64,000 nucleotides of DNA from an uncultured Eubacteriales bacterium (lineage in GTDB: Bacteria; Bacillota; Clostridia; Oscillospirales; QAMX01): assembly GCA_934546935.1 (NCBI GenBank), contig CAKTEH010000007.1:1-64000 (forward strand). Direction: 5' to 3'. The number at the start of each line of letters is the position of its first letter. Position 1 is the first letter of the stretch. Position numbers and translations under genes: made by a program. Below are positions 48,128 to 56,907 of this stretch, piece after piece. The notes beneath the pieces were generated by a model. That model did not search any database. It was not told where the DNA came from and saw nothing but the letters and a program-made list of their open reading frames with translations.

Positions 48128-48920
48128 AAAAATCCAGGACTGGATGCTTGCATATTTTGATGGGACGCTTGACGCGGAGCAGGCCAGGGCGCTGAACCTG
48201 CACCTGGAAACCTGCGCGCAATGCCGCAGCCTTTTTGAGGGAATGGAGGCATTGATGGAGGCGGAAAAGACGTTGCCGAAGGATACGCCTACCGGCCTGC
48301 ATGAACAGATTATGTGTGCAGTGCGCTGGGATGCCCGGCTTGCCCGGCTGCGTGCACGTTCCCGCCGGCACGCGTGGATCGCTGCAGCCTGCGCCTGTCT
48401 GATCCTTCTTGGCGCCGGGTCGCTTTCCCTGCTGCGGATGGGAGCGGCAAAGTCTGACGGCAGTGAAAACGGTATGGCCTATTATGCCGATACGGCGGCG
48501 CCGGAATCCAATGAATCTGTGACACAGGATTCGGCTTTTGACAACGGTAATTCTAACGCGGATGGGACAGACGGTTCAGATCCGGAAGAAGACGGGGGCA
48601 TGATTCCTTCGGATGCCGGCGGGGACGGCTGGGATGAGATGAAGTCAGAACAGAAAGACTTGCCGGAGGCAACGTTAGATGCGATTCTGACGTCGCTGCA
48701 GATAGAAGCTGCGGACGTCAATACGCTTGTTTGCGATGCGCAGGATTTGGCGGCGCTGGAGGCGGCATCGGGAGTTCAGGCAGTTGAGGTTGAGGGATAC
48801 CAGACGCTTTTGCTGGACGCGGAAACTTTTGATGCGCTGCTTGCGCAGGGGCTGTTCTCCAACGCAGACAGCTATTATCCGGATAGGGGCCATGCGGCGC
48901 AGGTGCTTGTGATCTCTTGA
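48114..48920 (+). CDS. Zinc-finger anti-sigma factor, membrane-bound
   Basis: A 268-aa protein. The N-terminal ZAS domain has His30-x3-Cys34-x2-Cys37 in HLETCAQC. One transmembrane helix near 85-108 (AWIAAACACLILLGAGSLSLL) follows, then an extracytoplasmic Asp/Glu/Ser-rich domain of ~150 residues with no recognised fold. It should hold the upstream sigma factor inactive until a signal triggers proteolysis or zinc loss. ATG 48114 has GGGAGG about 10 nt upstream. Confidence 0.88.
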   Translation: MQGCEKIQDWMLAYFDGTLDAEQARALNLHLETCAQCRSLFEGMEALMEAEKTLPKDTPTGLHEQIMCAVRWDARLARLRARSRRHAWIAAACACLILLGAGSLSLLRMGAAKSDGSENGMAYYADTAAPESNESVTQDSAFDNGNSNADGTDGSDPEEDGGMIPSDAGGDGWDEMKSEQKDLPEATLDAILTSLQIEAADVNTLVCDAQDLAALEAASGVQAVEVEGYQTLLLDAETFDALLAQGLFSNADSYYPDRGHAAQVLVIS

Positions 48921-49105
48921 GCCTGAACAATGCGGGGAGCGCAGGCTTTCAGGCGGTGAATGAAACTGCATTTTTGCTTAAAATGTTTATGTTTTATGAA
49001 AAGAACGGCAAGAAAAATACAAAATTGAGGTATAAACTTATCCTCTGGAGGAAAATTATATCGAAAACACAATGTGCCTGTGCGAAAATTTAAACAAAAT
49101 GACAC

Positions 49106-49134
49106 TTGTACAAATTGCCTGTCCGCTGTATAAT
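49106..49134 (+). promoter_or_regulatory. Sigma-A promoter of gap
   Basis: TTGTAC (49106-49111), 17 nt, perfect TATAAT (49129-49134), 32 nt before the start. The preceding 170 nt after the anti-sigma stop holds no recognisable gene. Confidence 0.8.
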
Positions 49135-49165
49135 ATATCTATCATCACATTGGGAGGAAATAACC

Positions 49166-50176
49166 ATGTCTGTTAAAGTTGCTATTAACGGTTTTGGTCG
49201 TATTGGCCGTCTTGCTTTCCGCCAGATGTTCGGCGCCGAGGGCTATGAAGTCGTCGCGATCAACGACCTGACCAGCCCGAAAATGCTGGCCCATCTTCTG
49301 AAGTACGATTCCGCGCAGGGCAGATACGGCAAGCCCGTTGAATCCACCGAGGATTCTATCATTGTCGATGGCAAGGAAATCAAAATATACGCGATCAAAG
49401 ACGCTGCTGAATGCCCGTGGGGCGAGCTGGGCGTTGATGTCGTGCTTGAGTGCACCGGCTTCTACACTTCCAAAGAAAAAGCTTCTGCTCATATCAAGGC
49501 AGGCGCGAAGAAGGTCGTCATTTCTGCTCCGGCAGGCAACGATCTCCCGACCATCGTTTATAATGTCAACCATAATACTCTGAAGGCTGACGATACTGTG
49601 ATTTCCGCAGCTTCCTGCACCACAAACTGCCTGGCCCCGATGGCAAAGGCTCTTAATGAGTATGCTCCGATCCAGAGCGGTATCATGACCACCGTTCATG
49701 CTTACACCGGCGATCAGATGATCCTCGACGGTCCGCAGCGTAAGGGTGACCTGCGTCGTGCGCGCGCTGGCGCTGTGAATATTGTTCCGAACTCCACCGG
49801 TGCTGCAAAGGCGATCGGCCTGGTTATCCCGGAACTCAATGGCAAGCTTATCGGTTCCGCTCAGCGTGTCCCGACCCCCACCGGCTCCACCACCATTCTG
49901 GTTGCGGTTGTTAAGGGCAAGGATGTTACCAAAGAAGGCATCAATGCTGCAATGAAGGCCGCTGCTACCGAGTCCTTTGGTTACACCGAAGAAGAACTCG
50001 TTTCCAGCGACGTAATCGGTATTACCTATGGTTCCCTGTTTGACGCTACCCAGACCATGGTTGCCAAGATCGACGACGATACCTATCAGGTACAGGTTGT
50101 CTCCTGGTATGACAATGAGAATTCCTATACGTCTCAGATGGTCCGCACCATTAAGTTCTTTGCCGAACTGAAATAA
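49166..50176 (+). CDS. gap: Glyceraldehyde-3-phosphate dehydrogenase
   Basis: A 336-aa NAD-dependent glycolytic enzyme: Rossmann NGFGRIGRLAFRQ, nucleophile Cys151 in SCTTNC, the catalytic His in TVHAYTGDQ and the WYDNENSY C-terminal signature. Gly, Arg and Leu codons are noticeably more restricted (GGT/GGC, CGT/CGC, CTG) than in the neighbours, as expected for a highly expressed gene. TGGGAGGAAA precedes the ATG. Confidence 0.97.
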   Translation: MSVKVAINGFGRIGRLAFRQMFGAEGYEVVAINDLTSPKMLAHLLKYDSAQGRYGKPVESTEDSIIVDGKEIKIYAIKDAAECPWGELGVDVVLECTGFYTSKEKASAHIKAGAKKVVISAPAGNDLPTIVYNVNHNTLKADDTVISAASCTTNCLAPMAKALNEYAPIQSGIMTTVHAYTGDQMILDGPQRKGDLRRARAGAVNIVPNSTGAAKAIGLVIPELNGKLIGSAQRVPTPTGSTTILVAVVKGKDVTKEGINAAMKAAATESFGYTEEELVSSDVIGITYGSLFDATQTMVAKIDDDTYQVQVVSWYDNENSYTSQMVRTIKFFAELK

Positions 50177-50186
50177 GTATTCGGAT

Positions 50187-50223
50187 AAAAAACCGGTACA
50201 GCCTTGCGCTGTACCGGTTTTTG
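50187..50223 (+). terminator. Terminator after gap
   Basis: A 14-bp perfect stem AACCGGTACAGC and complement (inside 50187-50222), followed by TTTTT. Confidence 0.93.
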
Positions 50224-50267
50224 TTATAAAATGGAGAAAAATTCGGGACGGATCCTGGAGTGAGCGA

Positions 50268-52562
50268 ATGAATCTCTATCTATCGGAACGACAAAGGATA
50301 TCCAGGCCGCTGGTGCTGTTTGTGTCCGGGTTTATGGCAGCGCTGGCGGTATTTTGCTATTTTTTTGCATCTGCGGCATTGTGGACGGCAGCCGCCGCCG
50401 CATTGTTGGGTGGGATATGTATTTTCCTTTCTCCACGCTTTCCCTTTGTCCGCCGCGCTGCAATTGTATTCGCCGGAATCTGTGCTGCGGGCTGCGTCTG
50501 GAGTTCCTATAATGCGTTTATTTACCAGCCGGCGCTTTCCCTGGCTGGAAAAGGAGGGAACTTCACTGGGTATGTGCAGGCATATCCGGAGCTTTTTGAC
50601 GATTATACGCGTGTGGAATGGAAGATTGAAAGTATAAATGGAGAGCAGATCCGTCCTTTTAAAGTGCGGCTTTACCTTGACGGCGATTATTCTCAGCTCC
50701 AGCCCGGCGACGAGCTGTGCGTTGAGACGCAGCTTGAAATCCCCGAAAGCACATGGCGTTTTGATACCCGCAGGTATTTGAATTCCCATGGGATTTATCT
50801 AAAAGCGTCTGCTGCGTCCGCGCAGCTTCTTGCGCAGACGCAGCTCCCTTTTACAGCCCGGCTACAGCGCATTGCCCGTGAAATTGATGCGAAACTTCGG
50901 GAAATCATGCCGGAGCGCGAAGCCGGGCTGATGACAGCGCTGCTTTTTGGTGACGAAACCGGGATGGAAACCGGTTTTGAAAATGCGCTCCGGCTTACTG
51001 GCCTTTCCCATATTACGGCGGTTTCCGGTATGAATGTTGCGTTTCTGGTTGGCATCATCCTGACGCTGCTGCGCCGCCGTGCGGGCTGCGCTGTGGCGGT
51101 CCCGGTCGTTTTGGCCTTTATATTGATGACCGGCGCTCCGGCTTCCGTTGTGCGGGCGGGGATTATGCAGATTATGTGGCTGCTGTCGTTTTATCTTATG
51201 CGTGAACCAGACAGCCTGACCAGCCTTTTTGTCTCCGCGGCTTTTATCCTGTTTAGCAATCCTTTTGCTATTGCGGATCTGAGCCTTTTGCTTTCTTTTT
51301 TTGCTACGCTGGGAATTATTCTCTATGGCGGGCCGTTTTACAGGGCAATAAAGCGCCATTTTCATACGCAAAACAAAATTCTTTTGCGGTTTTGCGATGC
51401 TGGTGCGGGAATCCTTGCGACAACGCTTACTGCGCAGATCTTTATCCTCCCTGTCCAGGCAGTGTTTTTCGGGGAAATCTCCCTGCTGTCGCCGCTATCC
51501 AACCTGCTGGTACTTTGGGCGTCTGAATATGCTTTTACAATGGGCGTTGCTGCGGCGCTTGCCGGCTTTGTCTGGCTGCCGCTTGGCGTCGCTTTCGCTT
51601 GGATCCCGCGGGTGTTATGCAGTTTTATCCTTTATGTGGTTCCGCTTCTTTCTAAAATCCCGTTTGCAGCGGTTTCTGCCAAAAGCATATATGTCGCGAT
51701 TCTGCTTGTTTTTGGTTATCTCTTGTTTGCACTTGTCCGCACCTATAAGCATGCGCCTATGGGGCTTGCGGCTGTGTGTATGGCGGGGATGTGTGCGGCG
51801 GCTTTTCTGTTCACTGCTCTGCAAAAGCAGATGACGGCTATATTTGCGGTTGTTTCCACGGTTACCGGCCAAAGCGCAGTTGTTTGTCAGGCGGATACCT
51901 GCCTGCTTTTCAATTGCGGCGGAAGTAATGAATATGCTGTTTCCGGGATTGAGGCTTTTCTATGGGAAAATGGACGGCAGGAAATCGATATGCTCGTAAT
52001 ATCCTCGTACCGGCGCGCAGACAGTGCCAATGTCCCCTGGGCGCTGGAAAATTACCATATCGGCATGGTATATCTGCCGGAACCGAAAAACGAACAGGAC
52101 ATGCACAGCTGTGCGCTTTTTATGCAGGCTGCGCAACAGGCCGGCACGCAGGCCGCCGTACTGACAGAGGATCTGCATCTGGATTTGGAGGGAATAGGTG
52201 TTGATATTTATGTAAACCATTCGGACGATCGCGACAACGGTCGCCTGCTGTTGAGCGCACAGGCAGCCGGACAGCGTCTGGTTGCCCTTGGGGCTATACA
52301 GGCGGAAAACCTGGGCCGGATGCTTTCTCAGGCACCGTTTGCACATGCGGATATCCTGGCGCTTGGGGATTATTATTCCAGCCGCGCCCTGCCTGGAGCG
52401 GTTATGGCCCTTGCACCGGATTGTGCGGTAATCTCCGCCTATTATGAGATAGATACAGATCTGATTTATACGCTTTCCCGTGCCGGTGCGCAGGTTATCA
52501 CAACGCAGCGGCAGGGGCGCTTTGAGGTGCGGTTGCCGCGTATATACAAAACTCCTGAATAA
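50268..52562 (+). CDS. comEC: ComEC/Rec2-type DNA channel with degenerate beta-lactamase-like domain
   Basis: A 764-aa competence-type membrane protein. There are about ten transmembrane helices, an N-terminal OB-like extracytoplasmic domain (about 90-190, VQAYPELFDDYTRVEW), the ComEC core (ALLFGDETGMETGFENALR, GLSHITAVSGMNVAFLVGI, the competence-domain signature) and a C-terminal metallo-beta-lactamase-like domain (from ~523). The metal motif HxHxDH at its usual place is replaced by SSYRRADSANV, so that domain is probably not a nuclease. GGAGTG precedes the ATG. No comEA or comEB is nearby. Confidence 0.88.
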   Translation: MNLYLSERQRISRPLVLFVSGFMAALAVFCYFFASAALWTAAAAALLGGICIFLSPRFPFVRRAAIVFAGICAAGCVWSSYNAFIYQPALSLAGKGGNFTGYVQAYPELFDDYTRVEWKIESINGEQIRPFKVRLYLDGDYSQLQPGDELCVETQLEIPESTWRFDTRRYLNSHGIYLKASAASAQLLAQTQLPFTARLQRIAREIDAKLREIMPEREAGLMTALLFGDETGMETGFENALRLTGLSHITAVSGMNVAFLVGIILTLLRRRAGCAVAVPVVLAFILMTGAPASVVRAGIMQIMWLLSFYLMREPDSLTSLFVSAAFILFSNPFAIADLSLLLSFFATLGIILYGGPFYRAIKRHFHTQNKILLRFCDAGAGILATTLTAQIFILPVQAVFFGEISLLSPLSNLLVLWASEYAFTMGVAAALAGFVWLPLGVAFAWIPRVLCSFILYVVPLLSKIPFAAVSAKSIYVAILLVFGYLLFALVRTYKHAPMGLAAVCMAGMCAAAFLFTALQKQMTAIFAVVSTVTGQSAVVCQADTCLLFNCGGSNEYAVSGIEAFLWENGRQEIDMLVISSYRRADSANVPWALENYHIGMVYLPEPKNEQDMHSCALFMQAAQQAGTQAAVLTEDLHLDLEGIGVDIYVNHSDDRDNGRLLLSAQAAGQRLVALGAIQAENLGRMLSQAPFAHADILALGDYYSSRALPGAVMALAPDCAVISAYYEIDTDLIYTLSRAGAQVITTQRQGRFEVRLPRIYKTPE

Positions 52563-52598
52563 AAGGCGCTTTTCCCGGGTTTTTCTATGTTTCGATCA

Positions 52599-52627
52599 TT
52601 GACTTTTTTTTGCCTGTAGGATATACT
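52599..52627 (+). promoter_or_regulatory. Sigma-A promoter of the IMP dehydrogenase gene
   Basis: TTGACT (52599-52604), 17 nt, TATACT (52622-52627), 46 nt before the start. Confidence 0.72.
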
Positions 52628-52673
52628 TTCGTTTAATAATCACTCGAAATTATCATGAAGGAGCGGTGTTTTT

Positions 52674-54176
52674 ATGGCATACTATTTCAGCGAGCCTTCC
52701 CGGACTTTTAATGAATATCTTTTGATTCCGAATTACACTTCAAAAGATTGTATCCCCGCGAACGTATCTTTAAAGACGCCGATTGTCAAATTTAAAAAGG
52801 GGGAGCAGCCTGCCTTAACGGCCAATATCCCTATGACTTCCGCAATTATGCAGTCGGTTTCCGGTGTGCGTATGGCAATTGCTTTGGCTATTGAGGGCGG
52901 GATCTCTTTTATCTATGGTTCCCAATCCATTGCCAGTGAGGCGGAGATGGTGCGCCGCGTGAAAAATTCCAAAGCCGGTTTTGTTACCAGCGATTCCAAT
53001 ATCCGTCCGGATCAGACACTTGCGGAAGTGCTGGCATTGAAAGCGGAAAAAGGGCATTCTACAATTGCCGTCACGGAGGATGGGATGCCGAATGGACGTC
53101 TGCTGGGAATTGTAACCGGGCGCGATTACCGTATCAGCCGTATGCCGGCGGATACGAAGGTATGCGAATTCATGACCCCATTTGAAAAACTGATCTATGC
53201 ATACGAAGGTGTTACGCTGAAAGAAGCCAATGATATTATCTGGGCGCATAAGCTCAACAGCCTGCCGGTTATTACAAAAGACGGCCATCTTGCCGCGCTG
53301 GTATTCCGCAAAGACTATGATGAGGCAAAAGAACATCCTGACGTCCTGCTTGATGCGAATAAACGTTATGTGGTCGGCGCAGGCATCAATACCCGCGATT
53401 ATGCCGAACGTGTTCCAGCGCTCGTAGAAGCGGGTGCGGATGTATTGTGCATTGACTCTTCCGAGGGATTTACCGAATGGCAGAAGATCACGCTTGGTTG
53501 GATCCGGGAGCATTATGGTGACAGTGTAAAAGTCGGCGCAGGGAATGTGGTTGACAGGGATGGATTTATGTTCCTGGCTGAGGCAGGTGCGGATTTTGTT
53601 AAAATCGGTATTGGCGGAGGTTCGATCTGCATTACCCGTGAACAGAAGGGTATCGGCCGCGGACAGGCCAGCGCGGTTATCGAGGTGGCGAAGGCCCGAG
53701 ATGAATATTATGAGAAAACAGGGATTTATATCCCGATTTGTTCCGATGGTGGCCTTGTGTTTGATTATCATATGACTCTGGCGCTGGCAATGGGTGCGGA
53801 CTTTTTAATGCTTGGCCGTTATTTTGCCCGTTTTGACGAAAGCCCGACGGACCGGCTCAATATCAACGGTACTTATGTAAAAGAATATTGGGGTGAAGGG
53901 TCAAACCGCGCGCGCAACTGGCAGCGCTATGATCTCGGCGGTGCGGCAACGCTCAAGTTTGAAGAGGGCGTCGATTCCTATGTCCCTTACGCCGGGAAGC
54001 TTTCGGATAATCTGCAGATTACGCTGGATAAGATTAAATCTACAATGTGCAACTGCGGCGCCACAAGCATTCCTGAGCTGCAGCAGAAAGCGCGCTTGAC
54101 TCTGGTTTCCTCGACAAGCCTTGTCGAGGGCGGTGCGCATGACGTAATCCTGAAGGACAACCCCAGCAATCGGTAA
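52674..54176 (+). CDS. guaB: IMP dehydrogenase
   Basis: A 500-aa (beta/alpha)8 enzyme that oxidises IMP to XMP for GMP synthesis. Two CBS domains are inserted (about 95-220, QTLAEVLALKAEKGHSTIAV and PFEKLIYAYEGVTLKEAN). The catalytic Cys319 lies in GGGSICITRE and a GMP/IMP-binding SDGG follows. The flap is KGIGRGQASAV rather than the common GVGxPQ, so it belongs to a divergent subgroup. The start MAYYFSEPSRTFNEYLLIP is as in that group. GGAG lies about 10 nt upstream. Confidence 0.88.
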   Translation: MAYYFSEPSRTFNEYLLIPNYTSKDCIPANVSLKTPIVKFKKGEQPALTANIPMTSAIMQSVSGVRMAIALAIEGGISFIYGSQSIASEAEMVRRVKNSKAGFVTSDSNIRPDQTLAEVLALKAEKGHSTIAVTEDGMPNGRLLGIVTGRDYRISRMPADTKVCEFMTPFEKLIYAYEGVTLKEANDIIWAHKLNSLPVITKDGHLAALVFRKDYDEAKEHPDVLLDANKRYVVGAGINTRDYAERVPALVEAGADVLCIDSSEGFTEWQKITLGWIREHYGDSVKVGAGNVVDRDGFMFLAEAGADFVKIGIGGGSICITREQKGIGRGQASAVIEVAKARDEYYEKTGIYIPICSDGGLVFDYHMTLALAMGADFLMLGRYFARFDESPTDRLNINGTYVKEYWGEGSNRARNWQRYDLGGAATLKFEEGVDSYVPYAGKLSDNLQITLDKIKSTMCNCGATSIPELQQKARLTLVSSTSLVEGGAHDVILKDNPSNR

Positions 54177-54217
54177 AATAAAGAACCCGGATGCGTCCGG
54201 GGGATTCTAAAAACAGT

Positions 54218-54257
54218 TAAGCCGGCCTATGTTTATACAAGCATAGGCCGGCTTTTA
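54218..54257 (+). terminator. Terminator after guaB
   Basis: GCCGGCCTATG (54221-54231) pairs with CATAGGCCGGC (54242-54252), then TTTT. A second small hairpin (CCCGGATGCGTCCGGG, 54187-54202) precedes it. Confidence 0.88.
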
Positions 54258-54323
54258 GTTTTGATATGCACAAAATGCCCTTGTGTGCGGCGTATCCAAT
54301 TGGAGTATGTAAAAGTATATAAT

Positions 54324-54899
54324 TTATATTCGCCTGGTGAAGTTACACTTGTCTGCCTGCATAGCAAGGGCTTGCTGAACTTTTGTAAAATTATCCTCTA
54401 TTGCATCGGCGCCGTTTAAATATAGGATTTCACATAACAGGAGTTTTTGCCATTCATCGTGTTTTGCCTTGCTTCTTTGGTTCATTCCGCCATGGTCATA
54501 GGATTTTGCCCACTCGACAAAATTTAGATGCTGCTGATACATATCTCCACCCGGTTCGATCCGTGAGCCAAAACGCTCTTTCTCCCGCTGGTTCAGCCTT
54601 TTTATGCGAAGGCCCTGCTCCATTTCTATTCTGACGGCTAAAGTAAAATATGAAATCAATACATCTCCCCAATCGGTTAAGGAACCGGATATCACAACAT
54701 TGTCAGACTGGGAGATCTCCTTTGTCATTAATTCGATTCGTTTTTCCGCAGGACGTTTTTGTGTAAATTTCGGATCCGTGGGCATCCAGAAGTAATCGTC
54801 TGTATCCATAAAGGTATATCCGAGCTCTTTGCAGATCTTTTTTCCCAATGTTGTTGTTCCTGAACCGGCTGCACCAAAAATATGAATAATTTTTTTCAT
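54324..54899 (-). CDS. P-loop nucleotide kinase-like protein with atypical Walker A
   Basis: A 191-aa protein of the adenylate/shikimate-kinase-like fold: start MKKIIHIFGAAGSGTTTLG, DTDDYFWMPTDP after beta-2 and an Arg-rich lid (RIKRLNQREKERFG). The P-loop GAAGSGTTT (9-17) has Thr where the Walker Lys is expected. This GxxGxGTTT form recurs in a recalled family of small kinases/ATPases, so it is probably not a sequencing error. The substrate is unknown. GAGGGG precedes ATG 54899. Lower GC than its neighbours suggests later acquisition. Confidence 0.75.
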   Translation of the reverse strand: MKKIIHIFGAAGSGTTTLGKKICKELGYTFMDTDDYFWMPTDPKFTQKRPAEKRIELMTKEISQSDNVVISGSLTDWGDVLISYFTLAVRIEMEQGLRIKRLNQREKERFGSRIEPGGDMYQQHLNFVEWAKSYDHGGMNQRSKAKHDEWQKLLLCEILYLNGADAIEDNFTKVQQALAMQADKCNFTRRI

Positions 54900-54937
54900 A
54901 TTTACCCCTCTGTAATGCATTCGCTGATTTTGAATTT

Positions 54938-54966
54938 ATTTTAACAGAGTGTATATATTCCTGCAA
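54938..54966 (-). promoter_or_regulatory. Sigma-A promoter of the P-loop kinase gene
   Basis: On the minus strand TTGCAG (54961-54966), 17 nt, TAAAAT (54938-54943), about 39 nt before the start. Confidence 0.68.
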
Positions 54967-55036
54967 GCGCAAGTGCATTATTTGTCCTCCTGCGCTTGTA
55001 AACTATGTTAGGGCATCGGTGTTTTACGCAGGCTCC

Positions 55037-55065
55037 TTGTATTATCCGGAAACTTCTGCTAAAAT
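55037..55065 (+). promoter_or_regulatory. Sigma-A promoter of the transglutaminase-SLH gene
   Basis: TTGTAT (55037-55042), 17 nt, TAAAAT (55060-55065), 23 nt before the start. Confidence 0.7.
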
Positions 55066-55087
55066 TAAAGAATAAAGGGGGAATATA

Positions 55088-56731
55088 ATGAAAAACCGCA
55101 AAAGGAACCGGGGAACTGCATATGCTTTGGCTGTGGCGCTGATATTCTCGTTGGCTGCGCCCTGTGCGGCAGAGAATTCGGTTGTGGAACCTGTGGCGGC
55201 GTATGTACTTGCGGAGTCTGCTGCATATGAAGCTACAGGAATTGCCGCTGCCGATACAGTGGAATATTATCTTGCCTTTTCCAATCAGCTGACGCCGGCA
55301 GCCCGCGACATCTATGATGCGCTGCTTGCCCATACAGAAACCATGGTGGACGGAAAATCCGAGATTAAAATTACATTCCGGCAGGGGATTACCAAGGAGA
55401 TTTTCCGTTTTTCGGATTATGTGGATGCGGTTTCCGCTTTTACCCGGGATCACAGCGAAATTTTCTGGGTGGATTTCAGCAATATGACGCTGACGGTATA
55501 TGAAGATCCGCAGACGAAAGCGCTGTACGCTACATTGCATGCGCCGGACGGAAGCTATTATATTTCTCCATATACGGAAACGGCGGAAGTGCAGCGGGAC
55601 CGGCAGGCTTTGGCCAATGGCCTGGCCCGTGCATTGGAAGAAGTGGATCCCGAAGCGGATACGTATACTCAGCTTTTACAGATGCACGATTGGCTTTGCG
55701 CCAATAATACCTATAACGACGACATTGCCTCCAACGATATGCGCATGTTTGAAGCGGTCAGCGCGCTTGATGCCGATCCGAATACAAAGCCGGTCTGTGA
55801 AGGCTATGCGCGTGCATTCAAGCTGCTGTGCGACGCACGGGGAATTGCCTGCGTACTGGTTGCCGGAGCGGCAATCCAGCATGGTTATGCAGTTGCACAT
55901 ATGTGGAACCTTGTTTTCCTGGATGACGGATGGTATGCAGTGGATGTAACTTGGGATGATGCGCTAAGCTGGGGCGGGCCGCCGCGCTATCATTATTTTC
56001 TGACCGGCGCAGCCAGCTATGCAAATGCAGCATCGTTTTCCGACAGCCATGTTCCCAATGGTGTGATCAATAGCGGCGGAAGCGAATTCCTGTATCCGCA
56101 GCTTTCTGAAGCGGCTTATGTATATAGTCCGGATGCAGGGGAAGACTGGGAAAAATCGCTGCTGCCCGGTTTTGAAAAGTCCGGGACATATACCGACGGA
56201 CTTTTCATTGATGTTGCGCCGGAAGACTGGTATTGCGGGAATGTTGCTCTGGCCTTTTCACTTGGGCTGATGGTCGGCAATGGAGATGGCAGCTTCAATA
56301 CGGATGGGAATATCAGCATTGCAGAATGTGTCAGTATTGCGGCGCGGATCCATGCGGCGTATACTGGTGCGGATATCCCCACGGCTAAGGGCAGTCTTTG
56401 GTATGAAGGCGCGGTGCGCTATGCATTGGAAAATGGAATCCTGGCTGAAGCGTTTGAGGATTATTCTGTCCCGGTCAGCCGCCGGCTGTTTGCGCAGATT
56501 TTGTCGTGCGCACTGCCGCCGCAGGTGTTGGAGGAAGTGAACCGGATTGAAGCCGGAACCATCCCGGACGTGGCGGAGGATAGTGCGGTTTATCTGCTTT
56601 ACCGCGCCGGTGTGCTGCGCGGAGACGAGGATGGAAGCTTTTACCCGGATACGCAGATCCGCCGCTGTGAAGTTGCTGCAATTGTAACGCGCATGGTTGT
56701 CCCTGCACTTCGGGTGAGATTTGCGCTGTGA
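55088..56731 (+). CDS. Secreted transglutaminase-like protein with SLH repeats
   Basis: A 547-aa exported protein. Signal peptide (RGTAYALAVALIFSLAAPCAA), an N-terminal domain (about 35-190), a transglutaminase-like cysteine-protease domain with Cys237 in VCEGYARAF, His271 in VAHMWNL and an Asp in VDVTWDD, then S-layer homology repeats from about 375 (DVAPEDWYCGNVALAFSLG, GSLWYEGAVRYALENGI, FYPDTQIRRCEVAAIV). SLH repeats bind pyruvylated wall polymers, so it is a surface-anchored peptidase or amidase-like enzyme acting on wall peptides or proteins. AAAGGGGG precedes the ATG. Confidence 0.88.
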   Translation: MKNRKRNRGTAYALAVALIFSLAAPCAAENSVVEPVAAYVLAESAAYEATGIAAADTVEYYLAFSNQLTPAARDIYDALLAHTETMVDGKSEIKITFRQGITKEIFRFSDYVDAVSAFTRDHSEIFWVDFSNMTLTVYEDPQTKALYATLHAPDGSYYISPYTETAEVQRDRQALANGLARALEEVDPEADTYTQLLQMHDWLCANNTYNDDIASNDMRMFEAVSALDADPNTKPVCEGYARAFKLLCDARGIACVLVAGAAIQHGYAVAHMWNLVFLDDGWYAVDVTWDDALSWGGPPRYHYFLTGAASYANAASFSDSHVPNGVINSGGSEFLYPQLSEAAYVYSPDAGEDWEKSLLPGFEKSGTYTDGLFIDVAPEDWYCGNVALAFSLGLMVGNGDGSFNTDGNISIAECVSIAARIHAAYTGADIPTAKGSLWYEGAVRYALENGILAEAFEDYSVPVSRRLFAQILSCALPPQVLEEVNRIEAGTIPDVAEDSAVYLLYRAGVLRGDEDGSFYPDTQIRRCEVAAIVTRMVVPALRVRFAL

Positions 56732-56777
56732 AACGTGGCTGGGGAGAATAATCTCCGTCTGCCATATATAAAACAAA

Positions 56778-56817
56778 CGCCGGGTTCTGCCGCACACTTA
56801 TGTGGCAGAACCCGGCG
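56778..56817. terminator. Terminator between the SLH protein and AlaX genes
   Basis: A 14-bp perfect stem CGCCGGGTTCTGCC (56778-56791) with its complement 56804-56817. On the minus strand it is followed by TTTGTTTT, so it serves mainly the alaX transcript. Confidence 0.82.
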
Positions 56818-56836
56818 CTTGATATTTCTGCAGCGC

Positions 56837-56890
56837 GCTGTAAGTGAGACAGGTGCTGTAAGTGAGACAGGTGCTGTAAGTGAGACAGGT
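56837..56890. repeat. Three perfect 18-bp tandem repeats
   Basis: The unit GCTGTAAGTGAGACAGGT occurs three times head to tail (56837-56854, 56855-56872, 56873-56890), between the alaX stop and its terminator. No spacers, so it is not a CRISPR array. It would lie in the 3' untranslated region of the alaX transcript. Confidence 0.95.
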
Positions 56891-56907
56891 ATTTCGAAAA
56901 TAGAATA

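Noticed and set aside
49166..50176. Horizontal transfer of gap because of different codon usage
   Set aside because: The bias is the typical one for a highly expressed glycolytic gene and GC content is similar to the flanks.
52815..53771. 318-aa open frame antisense to guaB
   Set aside because: Fully inside a well-supported gene, no ribosome binding site and no recognisable domain.
56837..56890. CRISPR array
   Set aside because: Repeats are only 18 bp and adjacent without spacers; no cas genes in the window.
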